NCBI RefSeq assembly: GCF_036002945.1
Contig: NZ_CP108529.1
Coordinates: forward strand, 4,645,001-4,709,000
DNA: 64,000 nucleotides
DNA from: Streptomyces sp. NBC_01224
Lineage (GTDB): Bacteria > Actinomycetota > Actinomycetes > Streptomycetales > Streptomycetaceae
Reading direction: 5' to 3'
The notes beneath the pieces were generated by a model. It was not told where the DNA came from and did no database searches. It saw only the letters and a program-made list of their open reading frames with translations. The position numbers were made by a program, and so were the translations under genes. Shown here in pieces: positions 41,750-51,057 of the stretch. Numbering within the stretch: position 1 is the stretch's first letter; each line of letters starts with the position of its first letter.

Positions 41750-43641
41750 CAGTCCATGACGGCAGGTCCGACCCACCTCCGGCGGCCGACGCCGCGTCGA
41801 TGGACATCGGGCCCTCGGCGGGCGTGGGGCCCTCGGCAGGTGTCGGGTCTTCGGCCCGTGACCGTCCGGCGTCGGCCGACCGAGGGCTGGATGCGGGCGA
41901 TCGGTCGTCGGCCACCAACTCATCCTCGACGGTCGGTCCGTCTTCGGCGGCCAACCCGTCGCCAGGGGGCAACTTGTCCTCGGTGAGCGACCGTCCTGCA
42001 ACGGCGGGTCGGGGCCCGACTCCGGAGGAGCTGCGGGCTTCCGAGGAGGACCGGGCTGTTGAACAGGCCCTCGCTCTGGTCGGGCGCCAGTCGTCGGGTG
42101 AGCCCCACCCCGCACGTCGACCTCAGTCCGCGTATCAGCTCCACTCCGCGGATCAGCCCCACTTCATGGACTCCGGCTCCTCGGGGCAGCCGATTACCAA
42201 GGACCGGCCCCACCCCACGGAAAGATCTGCGTCCGCATCCCAGCTCCCGCCCCCGAACCAGAGCACCGACCGGCCCCACGAGCGTGACCGGCACAAGCGG
42301 GCTGCACCCTGGCGGGAGGCGCGTGCCCTTGCCGCACGGTCGGGCCGGAACGCTCCCGCCCGCGTCCGGCGACTGCCCCTCGACCAGGCGCTCGGACACG
42401 TACTCGCCGAGCCGCTCGTCGCGCTCACCGATCTGCCGTCCTTCGACACCTCCGCCATGGACGGCTGGGTCGTCACCGGACCGGGTCCGTGGACCATCCG
42501 CGAGGTCGAAGGAGCAGGAGAGGAGAAGGGTTCCGGGGGCACGGGTGTGGGTCCGCGCCCTGGCCAGGATCTGGGCATCCTTGCCGGGCACAGCACCCCC
42601 GCCACGCTCCCCGACGGCGATGCCGTACGGATCGCCACCGGCGCCCGCATCCCGGCGGATGCCAACGCCGTGATCCGCAGCGAACACGCTCACGTGGACG
42701 AGGCCAAGGGGCTGCTCCACGCGAAGCAGCGGGTGCTTCCCGGACAGGACATCAGGCCTCGTGGTCAGGAATGCCGTTCCGGCGATCAGCTCCTGCCCGC
42801 CGGGGCCCTGGTGACGCCCGCTGTCCTCGGTCTGGCCGCCGCTGCCGGGTACGACGAGCTCGTCACTGTCCCCCGCCCTCGCGTCGATGTCCTCGTCCTC
42901 GGTGACGAACTGCTGACCAGCGGTCTGCCGCACGACGGGTTGATCCGCGACGCGCTGGGCCCGATGATCGGCCCCTGGGTGCGAGCGCTGGGCGCCGAGG
43001 TCTCCGTCCCGCAGCGCCTCGGCGACGACGCGGCGGCCCTTCGGCGCGCCCTCACCACCTCGGACGCCGATCTGGTCATCACCACCGGCGGTACCGCCTC
43101 GGGCCCTGTCGACCACGTCCACCCGGTCCTTGCCGAGATCGGGGCCGAGTTGCTGGTCGACGGCGTCGCGGTCCGCCCCGGTCACCCGATGCTGCTGGCC
43201 AGGCTCAAGACGGAGGGTTCGGACGTGGGCCGGTATCTCGTCGGACTGCCCGGCAATCCCCTGGCCGCCGTCTCCGGGCTCCTCACGCTCGCCGAACCCC
43301 TGCTCCGCAGGCTGGCCGGCCTTGCGCCGAAGGCGCCGTACCGGGTCGTCGTACGCGACGAGGTGCACGGACACCCGCACGACACCCGTCTGGTGCCTGT
43401 CGTCCACCGCGCAGGCAGTACCGGCGACAGCGCCGACTACCTCGGCGACGCGGGAACCGGCAGTGGTGCCGAGCACGTCATACCGCTGCACTACAACGGT
43501 CCGGCGATGCTCCGGGGAATTGCCGCGGCGGACGGGCTGGCCGTCGTACCACCGGGCGGGGTACGGTCCGGCACCGAGGTGGAGATCCTCGACTTGCCGT
43601 GGGCCTCGGCGACGCCGTGGACGGAAGGGTGTTTCACGTGA
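41746..43641 (+). CDS. moeA: Molybdopterin molybdenumtransferase MoeA with a long disordered N-terminal extension
   Basis: 631 residues. The first ~190 are Ser/Pro/Asp/Arg-rich low-complexity with no fold (SAGVGPSAGVGSSARDRPASADRG as two adjoining short pieces). The MoeA core starts about 200: LPSFDTSAMDGWVV, GDAVRIATGARIPADANAVIRSE, PRPRVDVLVLGDELL, VITTGGTASGP and GLPGNPLAAVSG. It inserts molybdate into adenylylated molybdopterin. MoeA is normally ~400 residues. The start ATG overlaps the mobA stop; an internal start after the extension cannot be excluded. Confidence 0.9.
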   Translation: MTVHDGRSDPPPAADAASMDIGPSAGVGPSAGVGSSARDRPASADRGLDAGDRSSATNSSSTVGPSSAANPSPGGNLSSVSDRPATAGRGPTPEELRASEEDRAVEQALALVGRQSSGEPHPARRPQSAYQLHSADQPHFMDSGSSGQPITKDRPHPTERSASASQLPPPNQSTDRPHERDRHKRAAPWREARALAARSGRNAPARVRRLPLDQALGHVLAEPLVALTDLPSFDTSAMDGWVVTGPGPWTIREVEGAGEEKGSGGTGVGPRPGQDLGILAGHSTPATLPDGDAVRIATGARIPADANAVIRSEHAHVDEAKGLLHAKQRVLPGQDIRPRGQECRSGDQLLPAGALVTPAVLGLAAAAGYDELVTVPRPRVDVLVLGDELLTSGLPHDGLIRDALGPMIGPWVRALGAEVSVPQRLGDDAAALRRALTTSDADLVITTGGTASGPVDHVHPVLAEIGAELLVDGVAVRPGHPMLLARLKTEGSDVGRYLVGLPGNPLAAVSGLLTLAEPLLRRLAGLAPKAPYRVVVRDEVHGHPHDTRLVPVVHRAGSTGDSADYLGDAGTGSGAEHVIPLHYNGPAMLRGIAAADGLAVVPPGGVRSGTEVEILDLPWASATPWTEGCFT

Positions 43642-43644
43642 AAC
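43631..43644. other. parS centromere site (ParB-binding), within coding junction
   Basis: Perfect GTTTCACGTGAAAC palindrome straddling the moeA stop codon and the GTG start of the potassium channel gene, so the two genes accommodate the ParB site in their codons. It is the second parS in this window, 24.8 kb from the first. Confidence 0.92.
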
Positions 43645-44735
43645 TTCCCGGCCATGATGCGATGGCCAGGCGCGCCGACGAACATGTCGTGCCCACGCGG
43701 GTGCAGCTCCCGCGCAGGGTCGTCCATGGACCGGCGCGGCAGGTCGCCAAGCGGCTGATGATGGCGTTGATGGTGCTGGCCGCCACCGTGCTGATCGTCT
43801 GGCTCGACCGCAGTGGATATCACGACGCCGCCGATGGCAACGTCGACCTGCTGGACGCGGTGTACTACGCGACGGTCACCCTCTCCACCACCGGCTACGG
43901 CGACATCACCCCGTACGGGGACGGCGCCCGGCTCACCAATGTGGTGCTTGTGACACCGCTGCGGGTGCTCTTCCTGATCATCCTGGTCGGCACCACTCTC
44001 GAGGTCCTTACGGAACGGACCCGGGAGGACTTTCGGCTGAAGCGTTGGAGAACCAACTTGCGTGACCACACCGTTGTCGTCGGCTTCGGCACGAAGGGCC
44101 GTTCGGCCGTCCAGACCCTGCGGGCCACCGGCCTGAAGAAGGAACAGATCGTCATCGTCGACCCGGCGACCAAGGTGATCGAGATCGCCAACGCCGAAGG
44201 GTTCGTGGGTGTGGTCGGCGACGCGACGCGCAGTGAGGTGCTGTTGCGGGCCGAGCTCCAGAAGGCGCGTCAGATCATCATCGCCACCCAGCGCGACGAC
44301 ACGGCGGTACTGGTGGCGTTGACGGCGCGGCAGCTCAACCGCGGCGCGAAGATCGTGGCCGCGGTTCGCGAGGAGGAGAACGCCCCGCTGCTCCGGCAGT
44401 CCGGCGCCGATGCTGTGATCACCAGCGCCAGCGCGGCGGGCCGGCTGCTCGGCCTCTCCGTCCTCAGCCCCAGCGCGGGCACGGTGATGGAGGACCTGAT
44501 CCAACAGGGCAGCGGTCTCGATCTCGTCGAACGGCCGGTGATAAAGGCCGAGGTGGGCAAGAGCGTCCGGGAGACCGACGATCTCGTGGTCAGCGTGTTG
44601 CGGGGGCATCGGTTGATCGGATACGACGATCCGGCTGCCAGCCCGCTGCAGTTGACGGACCGTTTGATCACCATTGTGCGTGCCTCCAACGAACCACCGC
44701 TGAGCAACCCGGCTACGGGCACGCCGCGTCCGTAG
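43638..44735 (+). CDS. Potassium channel with NAD-binding RCK (TrkA-N) domain
   Basis: 365 residues from a GTG overlapping the moeA stop. Two transmembrane helices (about 39-56 and 95-115) flank the pore loop LLDAVYYATVTLSTTGYGDITP with K+ selectivity filter TTGYGD. A cytoplasmic RCK domain follows: VVVGFGTKGRSAVQTLRA (Rossmann dinucleotide motif), VGVVGDATRSEVLLRA and TAGRLLGLSV-like segments, ending in a TrkA-C-like region. A tetrameric ligand-gated K+ channel. Confidence 0.93.
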   Translation: MKLPGHDAMARRADEHVVPTRVQLPRRVVHGPARQVAKRLMMALMVLAATVLIVWLDRSGYHDAADGNVDLLDAVYYATVTLSTTGYGDITPYGDGARLTNVVLVTPLRVLFLIILVGTTLEVLTERTREDFRLKRWRTNLRDHTVVVGFGTKGRSAVQTLRATGLKKEQIVIVDPATKVIEIANAEGFVGVVGDATRSEVLLRAELQKARQIIIATQRDDTAVLVALTARQLNRGAKIVAAVREEENAPLLRQSGADAVITSASAAGRLLGLSVLSPSAGTVMEDLIQQGSGLDLVERPVIKAEVGKSVRETDDLVVSVLRGHRLIGYDDPAASPLQLTDRLITIVRASNEPPLSNPATGTPRP

Positions 44736-44813
44736 CGGGCCTCGCGCCGCGCCCGTAGCCCAGGCATCGCGCCGGCACGGTTCGCTTCCGTCGGCCCGGC
44801 CCGCCGCCCAAGG

Positions 44814-44874
44814 TGTCGCCCGGCCGTTCCACATGGTGTCGCCCGGCCTCCCGGAGCCATGACGTCGCCCGGCC
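44814..44874. repeat. Three direct copies of TGTCGCCCGGCC upstream of the quinone oxidoreductase
   Basis: TGTCGCCCGGCC at 44814-44825 and 44837-44848, and GTCGCCCGGCC at 44864-44874, spaced 23 and 27 bp. They end 12 bp before the TAGCCT -10 of the downstream gene. They may bind a regulator or be low-complexity drift. Confidence 0.6.
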
Positions 44875-44899
44875 CGCGCCACGGAGTAGCCTCGCCGCC

Positions 44900-45886
44900 A
44901 TGCATGCGATCACGATCCCCGAACCCGGTGGCCCCGAAGCGCTCGTATGGGCCGAGGTGCCAGATCCGGTAGCCGGCGAGGGCGAGGTTCTCGTCGATGT
45001 CGTGTCCAGCGCGGTCAATCGCGCCGACGTGTTGCAGCGGCAGGGGTTCTACGACCCGCCGCCCGGCGCCTCCCCGTACCCGGGCTTGGAGTGCGCGGGC
45101 CGCATCTCGGCGATCGGTCCCGGTGTCACCGGCTGGTCGGTAGGCGACGAGGTCTGTGCGCTGCTCGCAGGCGGCGGTTACGCGGAGAAGGTTGCCGTGC
45201 CCGCCGGGCAGCTGCTGCCCGTACCGGACGGAGTCGACCTGACTCTGGCTGCGGCGCTGCCCGAGGTGACGGCCACGGTCTGGTCGAACGTGTTCACGGT
45301 GGCCCATCTGCGCCCCGGCGAGACGCTGTTGGTGCACGGCGGGTCCAGTGGCATCGGCACGATGGCGATCCAGCTCGCCAAGGCGGTGGGCGCAACGGTC
45401 GCGGTGACCGCGGGCGGACCGGAGAAGCTCGCGCGCTGCGCGGAGCTCGGGGCCGACATCCTGATCGACTACCGGGAGCAGGACTTCGTCGAGGAGCTGC
45501 GCAAGGCGACGGACGGGGCCGGTGCGGATGTCATTCTCGACATCGTCGGTGCGAAGTACCTGGACCGGAACGTGAAGGCCCTCGCCGTCAACGGCCGTCT
45601 TGCCATCATCGGTCTCCAGGGCGGCGTCAAGGGCGAGCTGAATCTGAACACCCTCCTGCACAAGCGGGCCGCCATCACCGCGACCTCGCTGCGCGGCCGT
45701 CCGCTCGCCGAGAAGGCCGCCATCGTCGCTGCCGTACGCGAGCACGTCTGGCCGCTGATCGCCGACGGTGTCGTCCGGCCGATCGTGCACTGCACGCTGC
45801 CGATGCCCGATGCCGCCGAGGCTCACCGGGTGCTGGAGTCCAGCGCACACATCGGAAAGGTGCTTCTGCAGACCCCCGCGGGCTGA
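44900..45886 (+). CDS. NAD(P)H quinone oxidoreductase, zinc-type alcohol dehydrogenase superfamily
   Basis: 328-residue MDR enzyme: MHAITIPEPGGPEALVWAEV, VNRADVLQRQGFYDPPPG, coenzyme loop VHGGSSGIGTMAIQLAKAVG (Rossmann AXXGXXG variant) and HVWPLIADGVVRPIVHCTLP. No zinc cysteines, as in quinone reductase/zeta-crystallin members. TAGCCT at 44887-44892 lies 8 bp before the ATG, so the mRNA is probably leaderless. Confidence 0.93.
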   Translation: MHAITIPEPGGPEALVWAEVPDPVAGEGEVLVDVVSSAVNRADVLQRQGFYDPPPGASPYPGLECAGRISAIGPGVTGWSVGDEVCALLAGGGYAEKVAVPAGQLLPVPDGVDLTLAAALPEVTATVWSNVFTVAHLRPGETLLVHGGSSGIGTMAIQLAKAVGATVAVTAGGPEKLARCAELGADILIDYREQDFVEELRKATDGAGADVILDIVGAKYLDRNVKALAVNGRLAIIGLQGGVKGELNLNTLLHKRAAITATSLRGRPLAEKAAIVAAVREHVWPLIADGVVRPIVHCTLPMPDAAEAHRVLESSAHIGKVLLQTPAG

Positions 45887-45917
45887 CACGCGCCCCGCCA
45901 CCGAGCACACGCAACGG

Positions 45918-45955
45918 GGCCCGGCACACAGGTCGTCGACCATGTGCGCCGGGCC
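45918..45955. terminator. Convergent terminator between the quinone oxidoreductase and bpa
   Basis: Imperfect long hairpin. GGCCCGGC (45918-45925) pairs with GCCGGGCC (45948-45955), with inner CACA/TGTG and GGTCG/CGACC stems. It lies between two converging genes. Confidence 0.75.
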
Positions 45956-46016
45956 TCGGTGTTGCTACGTGATCGAGGTGTACGAACCAGTTGCGATACC
46001 AATTGCGATGTAAGGA

Positions 46017-46565
46017 CTAGAGATACGGGCCCGACCGGATGGCCCCGTGGTGGTCCCCGCTGCCGTCCTCGTCCTCGTGCCCGCTGCCCGGCGGAAGGGC
46101 GCGGCGCATCTGCTCCAGCTGGGCCCGCGCCGCCATCTGCTGGGCGAACAGCGCCGTCTGGATGCCGTGGAAGAGGCCCTCCAGCCAGCCCACCAACTGG
46201 GCCTGTGCAATCCGGAGTTCCGCCTCGGAGGGCACCGACTCCTCGGTGAACGGCAGGGAGAGCCGCTCCAGCTCCTCCACCAGCTCCGGTGCGAGGCCGT
46301 CCTCCAGCTCCTTCACGGAGCTTGCGTGGATCTCCTTGAGCCTGACTCGGCTCGCCTCGTCGAGAGGAGCCGCCCTGACCTCCTCCAGGAGCTGCTTGAT
46401 CATGCTGCCGATGCGCATGACCTTCGCGGGCTGTTCGACCATCTCCGTCACCGGGACCTCACGCGATTCGTCGTCAGTGCCACCGCCGCCGATCGCCATG
46501 CCGTCCTGCCCCACCACGAGGACTTGGGGGTGCTCCTGCGACCGTTCATTCCTCGGCATCTCCAT
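46017..46565 (-). CDS. bpa: Bacterial proteasome activator Bpa (DUF2587)
   Basis: 182 residues; the ATG at 46565 (MEMPRNER) is chosen, and ATG 46559 is an alternative. Helical Bpa core: VMRIGSMIKQLLEEVRAAPLD, LKEIHASSVKELEDGLAPELVEELERL and EAELRIAQAQLVGWLEGLFHGIQTALFAQQ. The C-terminus ends SGPYL, where Bpa of mycobacteria has GQYL, the 20S-binding tail. Forms a dodecameric ATP-independent gate opener for the 20S proteasome. No proteasome genes are in the window. Confidence 0.93.
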   Translation of the reverse strand: MEMPRNERSQEHPQVLVVGQDGMAIGGGGTDDESREVPVTEMVEQPAKVMRIGSMIKQLLEEVRAAPLDEASRVRLKEIHASSVKELEDGLAPELVEELERLSLPFTEESVPSEAELRIAQAQLVGWLEGLFHGIQTALFAQQMAARAQLEQMRRALPPGSGHEDEDGSGDHHGAIRSGPYL

Positions 46566-46684
46566 GGCGCCATTGTCTCGCACACCTGCCGTACAACACG
46601 GTGGTGCCCCCGTAAACGGTTGATCCACCGTTTTCGAGGGCACCAAATCAGCCGGTCAGGCCACTGACCGCACCGCCCGCGTCA

Positions 46685-49531
46685 TCATCCGGCCCGTCGT
46701 GCCAGCGCCAGGCGCGAGCGCGTGAGCGCCGCCGCGAGCACCCCGGCCAGCAGCGGAATGCACACGACGAGCAGACCGATGGTCGTCCAGGGCAGCACGA
46801 TCGGCGTGTACGCCGACTGCGTGGGATCGAGCCGCATCGTCTTCAGCGCTTCCCGCAGGTCGACGAGGCGCAGCGCCACCGCGGGCACCAGGCCTGCCAG
46901 AGTGCCGAGAACCACACCCGTGAGCGCCACCACCACGCACTGGAAGCCGGACAGCTTCCGCCGCACGCCCGGTGGCGCGCCCACCGCGCTCAGGGTGTTG
47001 AGGTCGGCCTCCGCGTCCGCCTTGGCGAGGCCCGTCGTGATCGCGGCCGCGCCCAGGGTCACCACCCCGGCGAACAGGGTCAGGATCAGCAGTACGGTGT
47101 TGTCCTGCCGGCCGGGGCCGTGATCGGACTGCACCCACATTCCGCCGCCGGCCTGCGCGATGGCACCGGAAACCCGCTGGTCCTCGGCGTTCGTCGGGGC
47201 ATGGGCGACGGCATACACGCTTCCGGCCGCCCTGGTGTGCAGGCCGAGCCGCGCCGCGGTCCGCTTCGGAAGAATCATGCGGATTCCGGGGGTGGCGGCG
47301 TACTTGGCGGGGGCCACGTACACCTTCAGCTTGTCCACGGTGGTCCGCGCCTTGCCCGGGTGCTGCTTCCAGTTCTTCTTGTCCTTCTCGCTGTATTGGT
47401 GGACCGCCTTGACGGTGACCTCGCCGTTCTCCGCGTACACCGGGTTGAGCAGTACCGGTGTGCCCGCGGCCAGCGCCTCGGCGGCCGCGGGGTCGTCGAG
47501 CTTCACATACGTGTCGAGCAGGGCCGCGTCCGCGACGACGATGTTGCTCTCGTCCGTGTTGAAGAGACCCGATGTCATCCGGTCGGTCAGGCAGGCGGGG
47601 GAACGCATCAGCTTCCTGTGCTCGTCGGCGGAGAGTCGCGCGGCGAGTTCCTTGGCCCCCTTGCGGGTGAGCGGACAACTGTGTGCTTTGCCGCCGGGCT
47701 TGATCAGTTCCAGCGTGCCGCAGTGGTTCTCCTCGTAGGAGTTGCAGTCGCTGCCCGCCCAGACCCGTCGGAAGTCCGCGTGTCCGCCGGTGACGGCCAT
47801 GTTCCGCTCCACGGCCGTCCGAGCCAGCGGGAGCCGCTCGGCCGACTCCTCGCCGGAGGACGAGACGACGATGGTTCCCTCGGTGAGCGAGGGGGCGTAG
47901 TTGTACTCGAACTCGGCCGAGTAGCTGGACATGTAAGTGGCGATGCCCACCGAACCCGCGACGGCCGCCATCACCGCGGCGACGGCGGGAGCGGTACGAC
48001 CGCGGTTGCGGGCCGCGTCGCGCAGCGCCATCCGGGGCGAGAGAGGCAGCCTCCTGCCGAGCCGCCCGAGGAAGCCGACGATCACCGGGATGCAGGCGAG
48101 CAGCCCGAGTTCGGCGACCATCGAGCCGCCGGCGACCAGTGTCGAATTCCCGCTGGTGCCCCCGTAGAGGGCGATCGCGGCACCGAAGGCCAGCACGCAG
48201 GCGCCCAGGACGGGCAGCACCCGTGAGGAGCGGCGGACGCCGCGTCGTCCGGTGAGCGACTCCAGTACGGACTGCCGACTCGCCACGATCGCCGGGGCGA
48301 ACGCCGCCAGCAAACCGGTGATCAGGCCGATCGCGGCGATGAGCAGCAACTCCAGCGGCGGCATCGAGAGAGAGCCGAACCGGTGTCCGGCCCAGTTCTC
48401 GATCACGGGCTGGAGGGCCGCGGTGAGCCCGAGGCCGACCGCGACACCCGCCACCGCTCCGATGCCACCGAGCACCAGACCGCCACCGAGCACCACGGCC
48501 CTGATGTGGCGCTTGTCTCCGCCGCAGGTGCCGAGAAGGCCGAGCTGGCGGCGGGAACGGCGTGCACCGACCGCGAAGGCCGGCCCGGCGAGCAGCACGA
48601 TCTCCAGGACCGCCATGGCGATCACGGTGACGAGTGCAGTGCTGAGCTCTTCGGAGCCCCCGTCGGCGATCTGCGGGTTCCTGGCCATCAGCGGGACCTT
48701 GGAGTCCGGCGGCGGGTCGAGAGCGACCTGCCGGGACGTGACGAGCACGCCCGACTTGTTGGCCTCCATGATGTGCGGCCAGGTCACACCCACCCCTGCG
48801 GGGCCTTTGACCAGCCAGTCCGTGGATCCGGCGTTCGGCGGAAGCACCTTCTTGTCGCGGTCGGCGCTGTCCTTCCATGGCGCGATGACCGCACCGGGGT
48901 CGGCGTAGAGCGCCTCGGTCTTCAGCTCGCTGGGCAGCTCGACCACACCGGTGATGGTGTACGTCCGGCCGGAGTTGCGCACGGTGGTGGTCGAGCCGAC
49001 GTGCAGCCCGGTCGCCTTCAGGAACGGCTCCGTGGCGGCCATCTCGCCCTTGCCGTGCGGGTATGCGCCGCGCACGAGGTCGATCTTGCCGCGGGCCATC
49101 GTGTCCGACGTCCGGATCTCGACGATGTCGGTGTTCGTGACGCCGTACCGGGTGGTGACACTCGCAGGGACGGACTGGATGCTGATCGCCCGCGAACCCT
49201 TGGGAAACGTCGTCCTGATGTCGACCGGGTCGCCGTTCTCCACGGGCGGTGCGTCGTCGACGCCCATGTAGATGTTGCTCAACGCCCCATCGGGGAGCTG
49301 CTCGATGGGCCCCATCATCTCGTCGCTGAACAGCGCGTCGGCGGAGCCCATTTTGCTGGTCAGCTGCTCGGCGACGGTCGGCTCCATGCTGCGGTACGTC
49401 ACATCGAGGGCCGTGACGCCGAGTACCGGTATCGCGATCATCGCGACCACCAGTGCGCTGCGGCCCTTGGCGCGCATCGCGTCGCGCCTGGCTATGCGGA
49501 GGGAGGCGCGCCAGCCCGTGAAGACGCTCAC
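46685..49531 (-). CDS. FtsX-like ABC transporter permease
   Basis: 948 residues, GTG start overlapping the ATPase stop (GTGA). MacB/FtsX layout: TM1 near residue 25, a large extracellular domain (about 45-280), three helices (about 285-400), a second TM group (about 430-520), a second extracellular domain (about 525-800), and a final FtsX domain (about 810-940). Exports peptides, lipids or antibiotics, or acts mechanically on wall enzymes; the substrate is not deducible. Partner ATPase and PadR regulator lie directly upstream. Confidence 0.93.
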   Translation of the reverse strand: MSVFTGWRASLRIARRDAMRAKGRSALVVAMIAIPVLGVTALDVTYRSMEPTVAEQLTSKMGSADALFSDEMMGPIEQLPDGALSNIYMGVDDAPPVENGDPVDIRTTFPKGSRAISIQSVPASVTTRYGVTNTDIVEIRTSDTMARGKIDLVRGAYPHGKGEMAATEPFLKATGLHVGSTTTVRNSGRTYTITGVVELPSELKTEALYADPGAVIAPWKDSADRDKKVLPPNAGSTDWLVKGPAGVGVTWPHIMEANKSGVLVTSRQVALDPPPDSKVPLMARNPQIADGGSEELSTALVTVIAMAVLEIVLLAGPAFAVGARRSRRQLGLLGTCGGDKRHIRAVVLGGGLVLGGIGAVAGVAVGLGLTAALQPVIENWAGHRFGSLSMPPLELLLIAAIGLITGLLAAFAPAIVASRQSVLESLTGRRGVRRSSRVLPVLGACVLAFGAAIALYGGTSGNSTLVAGGSMVAELGLLACIPVIVGFLGRLGRRLPLSPRMALRDAARNRGRTAPAVAAVMAAVAGSVGIATYMSSYSAEFEYNYAPSLTEGTIVVSSSGEESAERLPLARTAVERNMAVTGGHADFRRVWAGSDCNSYEENHCGTLELIKPGGKAHSCPLTRKGAKELAARLSADEHRKLMRSPACLTDRMTSGLFNTDESNIVVADAALLDTYVKLDDPAAAEALAAGTPVLLNPVYAENGEVTVKAVHQYSEKDKKNWKQHPGKARTTVDKLKVYVAPAKYAATPGIRMILPKRTAARLGLHTRAAGSVYAVAHAPTNAEDQRVSGAIAQAGGGMWVQSDHGPGRQDNTVLLILTLFAGVVTLGAAAITTGLAKADAEADLNTLSAVGAPPGVRRKLSGFQCVVVALTGVVLGTLAGLVPAVALRLVDLREALKTMRLDPTQSAYTPIVLPWTTIGLLVVCIPLLAGVLAAALTRSRLALARRAG

Positions 49532-50307
49532 TTGGCGCCCTCGGCGGCCAGCAGCGAGTCGGCGCCGGCGGTGAGCGACTGGTCGACGATCGAACCGTCC
49601 CGGAGGAACACGACCCGGTCCGCCCAGGCGGCGTACCGCGGCTCGTGCGTCACCATCACACCGGCCGCGCCCCGGTCACAGCGGTTGCGCAGCAGTGCGA
49701 GCACGGCCTCGCCGGTCTCGGAGTCGAGCGCCCCGGTCGGTTCGTCGGCGAGCACCAGGCGCCGGTCCCCCACCAGCGCACGGGCGATCGCGACGCGCTG
49801 CTGCTGGCCGCCGGACATCTCGTCGGGGAACCGGTCGGCGATCTCCAGGAGGTTCATCTCCTCCAGCGCGGCCCGCGCCTCCTTGCGGGCCTTGCGCACG
49901 GAGACCCCGTCGAGCTCGCGCGGCAGGGCGATGTTCTCGGCCGCGGTCAGCGCCGGGATCAGGTTGTAGTCCTGGAAGACATAGCCGACGCTGCGGCGGC
50001 GCAGGGCGGCGACGCCCTTGCGGCCGAGGCCGGCGATGTCCTGGCCCTCGATGATGACCTGGCCGCTGGTCGCGGTGTCGAGACCGCCCGCGATGGTCAG
50101 CAGGGTGGACTTGCCGGAGCCGGAGGGGCCCATCACGGCGACGAGTTCACCGGTGTGCACGGAGAGGTCGATGCCACGCAGGGCGTGCACCTCGGCGATG
50201 CCGGTGCCGTGGGTGCGGGTGAGCGCTCGGAGTTCGAGCACCGGTGCGTCGACCGGCGGCGGCGAATCGGACGAGGACGCGGATCGGGACGGGGCACGCG
50301 AGGACAT
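49528..50307 (-). CDS. ABC transporter ATP-binding protein (MacB/LolD type)
   Basis: 259 residues with Walker A GPSGSGKST (Lys66), Q-loop VFQDYNLIPAL, signature MSGGQQQRVAIARAL (164-178) and Walker B LVLADEPTGALD (188/189). An extra ~20-residue Ser/Pro N-terminus. Powers the FtsX-like permease downstream, with overlapping stop/start. The PadR gene 135 bp upstream probably regulates it. Confidence 0.96.
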   Translation of the reverse strand: MSSRAPSRSASSSDSPPPVDAPVLELRALTRTHGTGIAEVHALRGIDLSVHTGELVAVMGPSGSGKSTLLTIAGGLDTATSGQVIIEGQDIAGLGRKGVAALRRRSVGYVFQDYNLIPALTAAENIALPRELDGVSVRKARKEARAALEEMNLLEIADRFPDEMSGGQQQRVAIARALVGDRRLVLADEPTGALDSETGEAVLALLRNRCDRGAAGVMVTHEPRYAAWADRVVFLRDGSIVDQSLTAGADSLLAAEGAK

Positions 50308-50442
50308 GGTGGGTGGTTCCCCCTTGGAACGGGTCTGTGGGACCGGCGCCGGACACCGGTGCGGTTCGTGGCAGTCCGTCGTCGGCGCCCGGTGCGTACA
50401 TGGATGGTCTGAGGGCAGTGCCGGTTTCCGGGTGGTCGGTGG

Positions 50443-51057
50443 TCAGCGCCGGGTGCGTGGGCGGGCGGTACGGGCCGGGGCGCGGTTGGCCGTACGTACC
50501 TCCGGCTCCGGCTCCGTGGCGGCGGCCTCGGCAAGGCGGACCAGCCGGGACTCGCAGTGATCCAGCCAGCGGGCCTCGGCCTCCGCCTGGAAGATCAGCT
50601 GCTCGAGTACGAGCAGCCAGGCGACCTCGTCGCGGTTGGCCGGGGCATCGGCGAGGGCCTGCGCCTTGAGGCGGGTGTAGTCCTGCATCGCCTTGACGGT
50701 GTGGTGGCGCTGGGACTGGATGACGGCCCGGATGTCGACACCGGGCGCGCCGACCGCCATGGCGAGCTTGATGGCCAGCTCGTCGCGGGGCGGGTTGCTG
50801 CGGTCGACAGGCGTCTCGAACCAGTTCCGCAGCTCGGTGCGGCCGTCGTCGGTGATCGCGTAGAGGGCGTGCCCCTGGTCGTCCTCGTCGTCCTGGGCGA
50901 CCAGGCCGTCGCGCTCCAGCCGGCTCAGCGTCGTGTACACCTGGCCGACGTTGAGCGGCCAGGTGGAGCCGGTGCGCGACTCGAATTCGGTGCGGAGCTG
51001 GGAGCCGTATCGGGGCCCCCGCTCCAGCAGGGCCAGTAGCCCGTGGCGGATCGACAT
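50443..51057 (-). CDS. PadR-family transcriptional regulator
   Basis: 204 residues. The N-terminal winged helix (SIRHGLLALLERGPRYGSQL, VGQVYTTLSRLERDGLV, YAITDDGRTEL) is followed by a C-terminal helical domain of the PadR s1/VirR type. The ATG at 51057 lies inside a palindrome, so translation is probably leaderless. Likely represses itself and the downstream ABC genes, as PadR-ABC pairs do in relatives. A basic Arg-rich tail (RTARPRTRR) ends the protein. Confidence 0.92.
   Translation of the reverse strand: MSIRHGLLALLERGPRYGSQLRTEFESRTGSTWPLNVGQVYTTLSRLERDGLVAQDDEDDQGHALYAITDDGRTELRNWFETPVDRSNPPRDELAIKLAMAVGAPGVDIRAVIQSQRHHTVKAMQDYTRLKAQALADAPANRDEVAWLLVLEQLIFQAEAEARWLDHCESRLVRLAEAAATEPEPEVRTANRAPARTARPRTRR

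Noticed and set aside
43491..44882. Long minus-strand ORF opposite the potassium channel
   Set aside because: The plus-strand channel with its TTGYGD filter and RCK motif explains the DNA; the minus ORF is an antisense shadow of GC-rich sequence.
47120..48226. Long plus-strand ORF inside the ABC permease gene
   Set aside because: Shadow of the FtsX-like permease on minus, with no motifs or RBS.
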